Source of the DNA: Ilex aquifolium
Lineage: Eukaryota > Streptophyta > Magnoliopsida > Aquifoliales > Aquifoliaceae
Assembly (NCBI GenBank): GCA_951799425.1
Contig: OX637393.1
Coordinates: 5,379,001-5,443,000 of the forward strand
DNA length: 64,000 bases
Reading direction: 5' to 3'
Shown: piece by piece, positions 11,455 to 22,085 of the stretch
Layout: the number at the start of each line of letters is the position of its first letter
Numbering within the stretch: position 1 is the stretch's first letter
Made by a program: the position numbers and the translations under genes
The notes under the pieces: model-generated
What the model was told of the DNA's origin: nothing
Databases searched by the model: none
Seen by the model: the letters and a program-made list of their open reading frames with translations, nothing else

Positions 11455-12270
11455 CGTTTTCGTGACGAAAAATATTAAGTTTGTGTATCGTATTCGTGAC
11501 TGGAAATATTAAGTGACTGTGAATGTTTACGTGACGAAAAAAAATATTAAGTATATGAGTTGTCTTCGTGACGGGAAATATTAAGTGATTGTGTGACGTC
11601 TACGTGACGGGAAATACTAAGTTTGTGTGTCGTCTACGTGACGGGAAATATTAAGTTTGTGTGTTGTCTTCATGACGGAAAATATTAAGTGATTGTGTAA
11701 CGTCTACATGACGGGAAATATTAAATTTGTGTGTAATCTGCGTGATGGAAAAATATTAAGCATGTGAGTCGTCTTCGTGACGGGAAATTTTAAGTGATTG
11801 TGTGACGTCTACGTGACGAGAAATATTAAGTTTGTGTGTTGTCTTCGTGACGAGAAATATTAAGTGATTGTGTAACATCTACATGACAGGAAATATTAAG
11901 TTTGTGTGTCATCTACGTGACGGAAAAATATTAAGCATATGAGTCGTCTTTGTGACGGAAAATATTAAGTGATTGTGTGACGTCTACGTGACGAGAAATA
12001 GTAAGTTTGTGTGTCGTCTTCGTGACTGGAAATATTAAGTGATTGTATAACGTCTATGTGACGGGAATTACCAAGTAGTTTCGTGTCATCTATGTGATAG
12101 GAAATATTAAGTGATTGTGAGTCACCTATAAGATAAGAATTTATTGCTTGACCAAAATTAGCCATGTGATTCGAGTTGATTAACAACGGCATCTACATGA
12201 TGGAATTAAATTACGTATTTAAGTCGTCAAAGTGACAAGAATGAGAAGTATCTATCTGAATTGAGTCATC
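11455..12270 (+). repeat. Tandem array of 34-36 bp units (CGTGACGGGAAATATTAAG)
   Basis: More than 20 diverged units share CGTCTACGTGACGGGAAATATTAAG followed by either TTTGTGTG or TGATTGTG. Conservation is highest around 11570-11990 and decays to the right. There are no unique spacers, so it is not a CRISPR-like array. Confidence 0.8.
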
Positions 12271-12779
12271 TAAGTGATGAGAATTATTTGTGTAGCTTAA
12301 ATTTCCTATGTGACCGGGGTATGCGCGAGGGTATTCGTTGTGTGGCATAATTTAATTATGTGAAAGGAACTATTTTAGCGATAAATTTTGCCTATGTGAT
12401 TTATACAAGTTATGTCTATGAGATGTATCCGAACAATGTGTAAGTGGTGAAGTGTAATTTTAATGTTGGTAATTGCAACGTGGTTAAGGTTGTTCCTAAA
12501 TAAATAAAGTGTTTTCTTTATCTCTTGTTGTGCTCATGATTATTGATTGCATCCTTGCTCTCACTAATGGTCTCAATGACTTTTTAGGAAAAACACTAAA
12601 GACGAGAGGAGTCCACTGCCGAGTTTAGAGGGTTGATTGAGATGTAATCGTGGGGTTTTTTTTTTTTATGTCCTTTCAACATAATTTGTATGTATATAAA
12701 TGTATCAGAAATATACGGTTGTTGTTAGTTTCTCCTCATCATTTGTGATAGATATTGTACCCCGAGTTGGGGTGTTACA

Positions 12780-12984
12780 TATAGGCGAAGTTTGCTCTAT
12801 GGGATTGGGCCCCAACGGGTACCACAATTTTATGAGCGGAGCGAGCACCTACATGCCTTCGCTTCTACCACACACACGTCGCTCGCCCGCCACGCCACGA
12901 CCCGGCCCGGCCCGCCTGGTTCGGGTTCGGGTACGGGTGTGACCAAACCCTATCTTTTTGGTGAAAATTCATTTACTTAATTGG
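12780..12984. other. Short GC-richer segment between two retroelement remnants
   Basis: The stretch contains repeated CCCGGCCCGG and TTCGGGTTCGGG words. I find no coding or terminal signature and cannot assign it. Confidence 0.3.
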
Positions 12985-14790
12985 GCGATAGACACATATA
13001 TTCGGATAAGAAGATGCTATCTTCATATGAAACAATTAATGATGGAGAACAACTCTTCATGGAAAATTCCTCTACTTGTAAAGTTGAAGGCAAATGAAAG
13101 GTTATATTGAAGATGACTTCTGGAAAAGAACTTACTCTTAATGATGTGTTACATGTTCCAGAAATTCGAAAGAATCTTGTGTCTGGATCGTTGTTGAGTA
13201 AGAAGGGTTTTAGGTTGGTTTTTGAGTCCGACAAATTTGTACTCACCAAGAGTGGGATTTATGTAGGCAAGGGATATATGAGCGATCGGCTCTTTAAGAT
13301 GAATGTAATGACAATTGTATCTGATTTTAATAATAAGAATACATCTTTTGCTTATATGCTTGAGTCTTCCAATGTATGACATGGTAGATTAGGACATGTT
13401 AATTTTGATACTCTGCGTAAATTAATGAATTTAGAATTGTTGCCTAAATTCAATATTGATGAAAATCATAAATGTGAGACATGTGTTGAATCAAAATTAA
13501 CTAGAACATCATTTCATAATATTGAAAGAAGTACTGAACCTCTAGAGTTAATTCATAGTGATACATGTGATTTGAAATATGTTTAAACTAGAGGTGGAAA
13601 TAAATACTTTGTTATTTTTATAGATGATTGCACAAGATATTGCTATGTATATTTGCTAAGGAGTAAAGATGAAGCATTAGCAAAATTTATGCATTATAAG
13701 AATGAGGTTGAGAATCAACTTGGCAAAAAGATTAAGGCAATAAGAAGTGATCGAGGTGATAAATATGATGCACCTTCGATAGGTTTTGTCAAGAACATGG
13801 TATTATTCATCAAACTTCTGCGTCTTATACACCTCAGCAAAATGGAATTGCTGAATGTAAAAATAGAACATTGAAAGAGATGATGAATGTCATGTTGATT
13901 AGTTCGGGATTACCTCAGAACTTGTGAGGGGAAGCGTTGCTTTCAGCAAACTATATTTTAAATAAATTATCCCACAAGAAGTTAGACAAAACCCCTTATG
14001 AATTATGGAAATGTCGGAGTTCTTCCTACAAATATTTAAAAATGTGGGGGTGTTTTGGCTAAGGTGATGGTACCTATTCCCAAAAGGATTAAAATAGGAC
14101 CTAAGACTATTGATTGTATATTTATTGGTTATGCAATAAATAGTAATGCATATCATTTTCTTGTGCATAAATCTGATATTCCTGATATACATGTTAATAC
14201 AATCATCGAGTCAAGAAATACATCATTCTTTGAAAATATTTTTCCTAGTAAAAATGCATATGATGGGAGTTCTCTTAAAAGACCTCATGATACTGCGACT
14301 AGTAATATAGACCATGAGTCTATAAATGAAGAAAGTAAAGAGGCACTTAGACACAATAAGAGGGCAAGGACTTCCAAGTCCTATGGTCCAGATTTTCTAA
14401 CATATTTGTTAGAAAATGAGTCTCAAAGCTTCAATGACGCGATGTCCACTCCTGAAACACCTATGTGGAAAGAAGCTGTAAACAGTGAAATTGAATCCAT
14501 CATGCAAAATCACACTTGAGAGTTGGTAGATCTTCCTCCAAGAAGTAAACCATTGGGGTGTAAATGGATTTTCAAAAGGAAAATGAAAACTGATCGAGGT
14601 GATAAATATGATTAAGGCAATTAGAAATGATCGAGGTGGTGAATATGACGCACCTTTCGATAGGCTCTGTCAAGAACATGATATTATTCACCAAACTTCA
14701 GTGCCTTATACACCTTAACAAAATGGGATTGCTGAACGTAAAAATAGAACATTGAAAGAGATGATGAATGCCATGTCAAGAACATGAAAA
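12985..14790 (+). pseudogene. Copia Gag-Pol remnant (protease end, integrase, RT start, duplicated integrase piece)
   Basis: Readable pieces: the protease-proximal segment ([31 protein letters not shown] at 13135-13195), the pre-integrase zinc site (HGRLGHVNFDTL; CETCVESK), the integrase core with IHSDT and FIDDCTRY, TPQQNGIAE, then DAMSTPETPMWKEAVNSEIE and LGCKWIFKRKMKTD, the usual start of copia RT. Several stops and frameshifts interrupt the frame (stops near 13096, 13378, 13584, 13925 and 14517). At about 14590-14610 the sequence switches from RT back to integrase (IRNDRGGEYDAP) and repeats the segment already read at 13735-13890. RT motifs B to E are absent. The gene is dead. Confidence 0.8.
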
Positions 14791-15006
14791 AATTTTGGGC
14801 CTGTTTTGGTGATTAGGGTTGATTGATATTGTACGGCCGCCATACTCTGTGTATTCTTTTCTTGAGAATAGTGAAATTTCTGTAGCTTCGTGGACGTAGG
14901 CAAATTGCCGAACCACGTATATTCTGTGTTGTGTGATTGTTTAGATTGCATTTTTATCGTTCTTTTCATTGATTTCACTTTATTGTCATCGTTTGATTTC
15001 TCAACA
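12985..15006 (+). mobile_element. Ty1-copia remnant: rearranged internal region plus 3' LTR end
   Basis: Protein-level remnants in copia order run from protease edge through integrase to the start of reverse transcriptase, followed by a jump back into integrase and then LTR sequence up to TTTCTCAACA at 15006. The LTR part shares the word GTAGGCAxATTGCCGAACCAC with the solo copia LTR at 39935-40257. The next bases (15007 onward) match exon 1 of dioxygenase gene A, so the element lies inside that gene. No 5' LTR is visible on the left. Confidence 0.75.
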
Positions 15007-15007
15007 C

Positions 15008-15151
15008 TATTGGCAAGAAAAAGCTATCAGAGAGTGCAGTAGGTTCTTGATAAGCTTGAACATAGTGGTGTGGGATGGCAATCAGAGGCTCTTTGGCAAG
15101 CTCCTGAACGCTCGGTAAAGTCTTATCATTCACTGCCTCAGAGGATGCTAT
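15008..15151 (-). pseudogene. Dioxygenase gene A: exon 1 remnant with lost start codon
   Basis: On the minus strand 48 codons remain in frame and align with residues 1-48 of genes B and C. Shared words include VQELAKEP, the YVQA and QEPT region, and LSD before the break. The first codon is ATA instead of ATG. The copia LTR ends at 15006, so the rest of exon 1 was cut off by that insertion, and I find no exons 2-4 to the left. The plus-strand ORF at 15070 is an antisense shadow. The promoter region is still recognisable (15173-15201). Confidence 0.8.
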
Positions 15152-15172
15152 TGCTCAGTTGTAAGTGTACCG

Positions 15173-15201
15173 ATTCAACCACCTTAAGATGGATATTTAT
15201 A
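15173..15201 (-). promoter_or_regulatory. Gene A promoter remnant: TATA box and CTTAAG dyad
   Basis: On the minus strand TATAAATA (15194-15201) is followed by CCATCTTAAGGTGG and a short leader, as in genes B and C at nearly the same distance from the start codon. Confidence 0.6.
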
Positions 15202-15202
15202 A

Positions 15203-15465
15203 GCCCGGATAGCCGAGTGGAAAGGTGTCAGTCTGGGACGAACCCTCGACTTAGATGTTTAAGATTCGAATCTTGCTGGTGTTTATAAGTTTTAATCGTT
15301 ATCTTTAGTTGACGATTGACTGCAAGTTTACATGGGGTGGTTTATCTCTGTAGGGGTGTGTTAACACTTAACTCCAAGTTGTAGAGATTTATTGGAAAAA
15401 GGATTTAATCTAGGGACAAACCTTCTACATTCGACTCTTGCTAGTGTCTGTAATTTTAATCAATA
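15203..15465 (+). repeat. tRNA-like (SINE-derived?) remnants, two degenerate copies
   Basis: TAGCCGAGTGG at about 15211 resembles a pol III A box and GATTCGAATCTT near 15266 a B box. A second diverged copy with ACAAACC...ATTCGACTCTTGCTAGTGT lies at 15410-15455. The ends do not form an acceptor stem, so it is not a functional tRNA. A related stretch lies upstream of gene B (36160-36230). Confidence 0.35.
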
Positions 15466-16319
15466 TACGGGTGATTCTAGATATACATCTAGAATTTATT
15501 TCTAGAGGATTCTATCCAATGTGACTTCACATTAAATAGGTTTTGTGGAATTTTGGCGGGTTGAGGGATTAACTTCAGTTAAATTCTAGGTATAAAATTT
15601 TTAACATTAACCCTCACTTTAATTCTAACCCTATCTCAACTTGAGTATTGTCCGAGTTGATTTCGAGCAAGTTTAAGTTGAAAACGGGGTACCTAATTCA
15701 GTCCCAATTCGGGCTCAACAAACAATAATCTTAAATTAAGTGTGAGCTTTTACACAATGTTGGATTATTACATAGCATGCATGGTCCATTAACAAGAAAC
15801 TCATCAAGACAATTTATTAATAGTGTAAGGATGAGCCTTCTTTATACAAGAGAGAGGAGAATGGTCATTTCAATTATTTGTCTGATGTGGGATGACAACT
15901 CTGTCTTTCTTTTGTCTTTTTTACTTATTTCATATCGGTACATACATATATATATATATATATTATTTATATAAATATAATACATGAATTCGGGTTGAAC
16001 TAGGTTGAGTTCGAGTTGAGCTTGATTTCATCAATTCGGGTTGGGTTCAGGTTAAGCCAGTGAACTTGAGCTCTTAACCCGAGCCTTGCCCGAATTCAAT
16101 TCGAGTTGAAAATTTTCAACCTTAACCTTAAATCTAACCTTAAAAACCTCAACCCTAACACTATTTTTTGGGGTTGTGTTTGGGGTGGTCCACCCAAGTT
16201 GCATTCCTAAGGTTTTTGGTCATAAAGATATGGGTATTTATTGGAAAAAAATAAGTTTGCCAAAAGGTCAAAGAAAAAACATGAAAAAGAAGTGTGTGGA
16301 GGATTCGTTTGCATATGGA
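15466..16319. other. Non-coding DNA upstream of gene A
   Basis: AT-rich sequence with GAGTTGAGTTCGAGTT-like low-complexity words (15990-16160). Similar words recur near 21600, 31050, 42050 and 59720. I see no gene. Confidence 0.35.
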
Positions 16320-19300
16320 GCACAATTTTTGCTCTATTTCGGGGAAGATTTGGATCTTTTGGTCTTTCCCTTTTTGGTTGGAGGTTATTCAGGACGATGG
16401 TCAGGTGGTTCATTGCCAGGTGCGTCATTCTTCCTTACCGGATCCAGTTTTTATTTCTTTTGTGTATGCTAGTTGCGTAGCTTCTGTTCGGCAGGGTTTG
16501 TGGGATTCCTTGACACAGTTTGGGAGCATTCATGATGGTCCGTGGATGGTTGGTGGGGATTTCAACGTTGTTGAGTCCCATTCTGAGATTCGGGGGGGGC
16601 ATACACAATCTCAGTCTGCTATTGATGCCTTTTCCCTAGCTTTGTTGTCTAGTGGTTTAGAGGATGCTGGGTTTGAGGGTACTCCGTTCACATGGACGAA
16701 TGGACGTACTTGGAGGAGATTGGATAGAGTAGTGATAAATGCTCAGTGGAGTTCTTATTTTTCCGTGTTTCGAGTGGCTCACCTGAACCGGACTTGTTCA
16801 GATCATTCACCATTGTTGATTTCTGGAGATCAGCGTCAGAGCAGAGGGCCGAGCCGGTTCAAGTTTCTTCACACTTGGACCAGGCACGGAGATTTTCTGG
16901 AGGTTGTACGACAGAGCTGGACTATTCCTGTGTTCGCTTCAGGGATGTCTGCGTTTCAATCGAAGCTTATTCGATTGAAACAAACCCTGAAGGTCTGGAA
17001 CAAGGAAGTGTTCGGCAATGTGTTTCAGCGAGTTCAGGAGGCAGAGGCCGAGGTTAGTAGGAGAGAGGTGGCACATGATCAGTTAGGGTCTCCATCAGAT
17101 CGGGCTGCCCTTCATCAGGCTAGGGCTGAGTTGCAGCAGGCATTACAATGTGAGGAGTCTTTTATGAGACAGCAGTCCCGTGTCCGCTGGCTTCGAGAGG
17201 GGGATTCGAACACCCGCTTCTTTCATGCTTCAGTGAGGAAGAAGCGACATGTTCTTTCAATCCATCAGATCCGGGGTGATGACGGAGAGTGGATTACTGA
17301 GCCTAGGGCTATTGGTACTTCGGCAGTTTCATTTTTTCAGGGATTGTTCTCTCTGGGGGCTGGTCAGGTTGAGATTGCAGATTTTTCGGCTATTCCATCT
17401 ATTGTGACGGATGCAGATGATGTTGGGTTGTGTGCTATGCCGACTTTGGAGGAGGTGAGACATGTCGTATTCTCTATTGATTTAGATAGTGCGCCTGGGC
17501 CGGATGGTTTTTGCAGTCGTTTTTATCAGTTTTGCTGGGACATTGTGGGAGCAGATTTTCTGGCTGCAGTTCAGGATTACTTCCGGGGTTCTCCTATGCC
17601 TCGAGGATTCATGAGTACGTTGGTGGTGCTTTTGCCCAAGAAGGAGTCACCTTCTACTTGGGTAGATTTTAGGCCGATCAGTCTATGTAACGTGAGCAAT
17701 AAGGTGCTGACGAAGATCCTCGTTTCTCGTCTGTCGTCCTTGTTGCCGCGTATCATATCACCGACGCAGAGTGGGTTTGTGCGGGGCCGAGTGTTGCAGG
17801 ATAGTGTTCTTTTAGCTCAGGAGTTGGTGCATGATTTGGGGAGAGGTTCCCGGGGTGGGAACGTCGTGCTGAAGCTAGATATGGCTAAAACATATGACAG
17901 GATGTCTTGGACATTCATTCTCTAGATGTTGCGGGCTTTTGGGTTCTCTGAGGGCTGGATTTCTTTGGTTCGGCGGGCTATCTGGGGGCCGTGGTTTTCT
18001 GTGATGGTGAATGGGGTCAGTCAGGGCTTTTTCCAGTCGCAGGGGGGGCTGCGGCAGGGTGACCCCCTCTCTCCTTGTTTGTTCATCATTGCTGCAGAGT
18101 ATCTGTCTCGAGGCTTGGACTCTTTGTATGCTCGATTTCCGGGGGTGGGATATAGTACTGGAGTTGGGGTTTCGGTCTCCCATTTGGCTTTTGCTGATGA
18201 CATTATTATTTTTACTAATGGGTGCCGGTCGAGCTTGCAGCGAGTTATGGATTTTCTTCATCACTATGAGGCTGCCTCTGGTCAGTTAGTTAGTCAGGCC
18301 AAAAGCAGTTTCTATATCAGTTCGCGTGCCTCGCATTCTAGAGAGGTGATTGCAAGGCAGACCACTGGTTTTCAGAAGCGTGACTTTCCGTTTATTTATC
18401 TGGGGTGCCCTATCTACTTGGGTCATCTCCGGATCTCGTACTTTGATGAGATGATTCGGAAGGTGCGCGATCGGATTTCTGGATGGGCGAATCGCTTGCT
18501 CTCCTTTGGAGGTAAGCTCACTCTGATTCAACATGTGCTCGCATCGATGCCAATTCACTTGTTTCACGTGCTGAGGCCTCCTGCGGATGTTTTTCACCAG
18601 TTAGAGAGGTTGTTCACACGTTTCTTGTGGGGTGATACAGCTACTCATCGGAGGATTCACTGGTGTCACTGGGCTGAGGTATGTTTCCCTGTAGAGGAGG
18701 GCGGCTTAGGGGTGCGTTCTTTTTTTGACGTAGCTGAGGCTTGTGAGGTGAAGCTCTGGTGGAGTTTTCGGGCTCAACAGTCACTTTGGTCCACTTTTAT
18801 GAAGGCCAAGTACTGTAGATCCACCCATCCTGGGCTGATTGAGTTTCGTTACCCAGCTTCACCTCTTTGGAGGCGGTTGTGTGGGATTCGATCCGTGGCT
18901 GAGCCGAGGATCAGATGGTTAGTACGGTCTAGTGAGGTCAGCTTCTGGTATGATTGTTGGTTGGGGGATTACCCATTGACTTTAGTGTATCCGGGGGCAG
19001 CTTCTGGGGTTCCTATTTCTGCTTACTGGAGGGGTCGGCAGTGGGACAGATGCCGATTGTTGGGGATTTTGCCTCCTCCAGTTGTTGAGCAGATTGTGCA
19101 GATTCCGATTCCAGAGCAGGGGATTGATCAGATGAGGTGGAGGTTGTCTTTGGATGGGAATTTTTCATTGAGGACTGCTTGGGCTGATATTCGGGGTGTG
19201 GCTCCAGTTCGTGCTGGGTTTTCTTGTGTCTGGCAGAGGCATATTCCGACTCAGATCTCCTTCTTTATGTGGCGGTTGTTTCATGGTTTCCTGGCCACAG

Positions 19301-20256
19301 ATGATGGCTTAGAGAGACGGGGTTTCCATGTAGTATCCCGGTGTGTGTGTGGTGGGGCTGTTGAGACTCTTAGACATCTTTTTTTGAATTGTCCGCTTGC
19401 AGTTCAGGTGTGGGGTCACTTTTATCGGATGTTTGGGATCAGATGTTGGCCGTTTCAGTCTCCTTATGCTTTGATGCTTCATTGGCGGCGTTGTGCTCCT
19501 TCTGCAGGTCACGTGCGAGTATTGCTACCGTGCTTCATTCTGTGGCACTTATGGAAGGCGCGTAATGCTTATAGGTTCGATGGCCAAGCCTTTCAGGTGA
19601 CCGTTGTGATTCAGAGGGTTATGACCGATATACAGTTGGTGGGGCTGGCTTTTGGGTTTGCTCCAAGTCAGTTGCGTCGGGATGAGTCAGTTGAGTTTGT
19701 AGGTTCTCTTAGGGTCTTGGTTCCTCAGCCTCGACCTCTTTGCTTGGTTGCTTGGACTCGTCCTGCAGCGGGTTGCCTGAAGATCAGCGTTGACGGCTGT
19801 TCTAAAGGCAATCCGGGACTGTCTGCCGCAGGGGGTATTATTCGGGACCACCAGGGTCGGGTACTTAGGGCTTTTTGCTCGTTTCTGGGGCATCAGCCTA
19901 TTCTGTATGCGGAGTTGTAGGCGGTATGTGCTGGGTTGGAGTTGGCCGCAGATTTGGGAGCTTCAGAGTTGGTAGTGGAGTCAGATTCAGCTACAGTGGT
20001 TTCTTGGGTTTCTTCTCAGGGTACTGGGTGCTGGGTTTATGCTTACCTGCTTGCTCGGATTCGGGTTCTGTGTGTTTCTCTCTCGGCTCGCGTCTGCCAC
20101 GTCCTACGAGAGGCGAATCAGGCTGCAGACTTCATGGCTAATTGGGCTTGCTCTCAGCAGCTCAATCAGCGATTCCCTGATTCGTCATCCCTTCCTTCTG
20201 GGATTGCAGGCATCACTGCCTTGGACGCTCGACAGACCCCTCACGTTCGTCGTTGA
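16294..20256 (+). pseudogene. LINE ORF2: endonuclease - reverse transcriptase - RNase H, two in-frame TAG stops
   Basis: One frame runs from 16294 to the TGA at 20254-20256 and is broken only by TAG at 17923-17925 and TAG at 19918-19920. Visible parts in order: C-terminal half of an APE-type endonuclease (GGDFN near 16555; SDHSPL near 16800), reverse transcriptase (LDMAKTYDRMSW just before the first stop; QGDPLSP; LAFADD near 18187), a Cys/His zinc motif (CVCGG...H...C near 19340) and RNase H (VDGCSKGNPG, AEL, ESDSA, REANQAADF). RNase H is known from a branch of plant L1 elements. Catalytic residues of RT and RNase H are present, so the two nonsense codons are the main damage. The product would copy LINE RNA at nicked target DNA. 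Confidence 0.85.
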
Positions 20257-20500
20257 GTTTTATTTTAATTGATGTTTCCTATTATTTTGTTCTGTGGGGA
20301 ATTCCCACTTTGCTTTTCTATTTATTTATTTTTCATGCTTTTGGTGGTGAGTCACCTCGTTTTTGGACTTTCTTCCACTTCTGGAGGCTTGGCTTTATGA
20401 CCTCCTCCCTTGTACATTTTTTCGTTTAGTTTTATATACTGGTAGGGGTCTTGCCAAACCCCCCACCCACATTGGGTGGTTTTGAGAAAAAAAAAAAAAA
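16320..20500 (+). mobile_element. L1-like LINE, 5'-truncated, ORF2 nearly complete with RNase H, poly(A) tail
   Basis: The element spans part of the endonuclease domain, reverse transcriptase, zinc-knuckle region and RNase H, a short 3' UTR and an A14 tail (about 20487-20500). ORF1 and the endonuclease N-terminus are missing, the usual 5' truncation. The sequence after the tail (GATGCTGGAAGCATAAG) matches the upstream region of gene B at 36383, so the LINE landed in the upstream region of gene A. I could not find a matching target duplication on the left, and the exact 5' end is uncertain. Confidence 0.85.
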
Positions 20501-21738
20501 GATGCTGGAAGCATAAGATTCACGTTAACAAATACAAGTTCAACGGCGTTGGAATGAGGGCATTGGTGGTCGATTATTCAACTGTGACAACTCTTTAGTG
20601 TAGTGTAGTCAATGAAAATATCAAATATGGATGTCTATATCTGTGTATGTATAACTAACGAAAATGGACAATTCAGACTATTCCAGGCCAAGATGACCAT
20701 CTTGATCACCACATGTCGACTTGACTTGAAAATGTCCAGGTCTGCCAAGAATACTTAAAATACAACTAACAACTTGGAAATCACCTTGAAGGGTAAAAGA
20801 TGACTTTTTATCAACAAGGCCTACCTTGAAAAAGAAGTCTTTATGTCTATAAGACCACGTGATTGTTTCTAGAAAGTCATGTTACACCTAGGGAAAGAGC
20901 CTTTAAGTGTAAAATATTTTTCCCTAATATTTTCTAAAAATTCTGTTAAAATTATATAATCATTGTATATAAAAGACAAGCCAAGGAGTAAGAGTTTTCA
21001 TTATAGTAGAATAACTCAGCTCTTCAGTTTGGCGAATCACTTTTTTTCTTGTGCATTCTTTACGCGTTTTGCCTTATACACATAACATTCCTCACTTAGA
21101 GCTCATTCAACTCATCCACCTCATGCTTCTCCTTTTTTGGCGCCACTTGAATATCAATAATGCTATTGAGATTAAATTTAAAGAATAAATTTGGGGACCT
21201 AATACATTATGACAATTCGGATTGATAGTAAACTTGATAAAATGTTGGAAGCTAGCGCTAATTTAAAGGCCACGATGTACTAAATCTTCTAATTAAGTCC
21301 TAATAATATTGTTAGAAGGAATTTGAAGAGAATTGTAGCGGAGAGGAACCACACACCCTCGACCGGCGCCTTCTTCCTCCTTGTGCGCTATGCAATAAGG
21401 AAAAGACTTCATCTCTCTCTCTCTCTCTCTCTCTGTGTCTCTCTAGCCAATCTATATAAAGTTTATGTTACTGGTTTGAATTGGGTTGTGGTTTTTGGCT
21501 GTGATGGCAAAGCCTCGCTTGTGGAGTGTTGCCCCCTTCTCTCTTTTTGTGATGCTACTTCGGCAAACCAAGTTCAACCCAAGTTCAACATGAGCAACAA
21601 ACAGGTTGTAGGCCTCGAGTTGAAGCTCAAGTTTGAGCAATACTCGGATTAATAGTTTTATATCTCGAGTTGAGTTTAAATTGACTTCTTAACCTGTCTG
21701 ACCCACTAGACTTTCACTCCTAAAATTTCTTCCAACAT
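20501..21738. other. Gene A upstream DNA, no gene seen
   Basis: The first ~80 bp match the gene B upstream region (36383 onward). The rest is AT-rich with a (CT)n tract near 21414-21442. ORFs at 21323 and 21452 are overlapping low-complexity frames with no recognisable motif. Confidence 0.4.
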
Positions 21739-21843
21739 CACTGGAGGGAGGTTTTCCCCAAACCCAGTCTCCCTCATAACTTATTTCCCCAACCCAGTCA
21801 CTTTTAAACTTAATTCCCAAACCCAGTTTTTTTTTTTAAAAAA

Positions 21844-22073
21844 CGTCATTTGGAATGACGCCTTCAGATATAAAAACATCATTTTAAATGACGATTTGAA
21901 GTTGAATCTTTTTGTCATAAAACGTCATTGCTAATGACGTTTTTAAAGTCGTCATTTACAATGACGTTTTTTAACATGAATTTAACAGACCCTAGTTAAC
22001 AGACGTTAAAAAATAAAAGGGGCTTAAAACGTCATTTAGAATGAAGTTTTTAAAAACGTCATTCTAAATGACG
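21844..22073 (+). repeat. Left array of six CGTCATT-N3-AATGACG inverted repeats
   Basis: Sites lie at 21844-21860, 21877-21893, 21923-21939, 21950-21966, 22030-22046 and 22057-22073. Each has 7-bp arms and exactly three spacer bases (TGG, TTA, GCT, TAC, TAG, CTA). At most one arm base per site is altered. Two adjacent pairs have a centre spacing of exactly 27 bp. Confidence 0.9.
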
Positions 22074-22085
22074 ATTTAAACGTTT

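Larger units (their letters stand above)
8383..12779 (+). mobile_element. 4.4 kb solo-LTR-like (Ty3-gypsy, Tekay/Del style) element
   Basis: The element begins TGTAACACCCCG at 8383 and ends GGGGTGTTACA at 12779, so its termini are an 11-bp inverted repeat TGTAACACCCC. This is the usual end sequence of large plant chromovirus LTRs. No gag or pol frame is present, so it is best read as one very long LTR left after recombination, or as a LARD-like non-coding element. Flanking five-mers (GCCAT left, TATAG right) do not match, so a clean target duplication is not seen. It carries three unrelated internal repeat arrays, listed separately. Confidence 0.55.

Noticed and set aside
11455..12270. CRISPR-like array
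   Set aside because: Units are contiguous and diverged with no unique spacers, and this is plant DNA.
8383..12779. Two-LTR complete retrotransposon
   Set aside because: No internal coding region, primer site or second LTR boundary is visible; only one pair of termini exists.
15070..15288. 72-codon plus-strand ORF
   Set aside because: It is antisense to the gene A exon 1 remnant and its promoter.
15203..15290. Functional tRNA gene
   Set aside because: A- and B-box-like words exist, but acceptor ends do not pair and no anticodon stem can be drawn.
17923..17925. Amber readthrough or recoding in the LINE
   Set aside because: No readthrough context is evident, relatives usually have a sense codon here, and mutation is the simpler reading.
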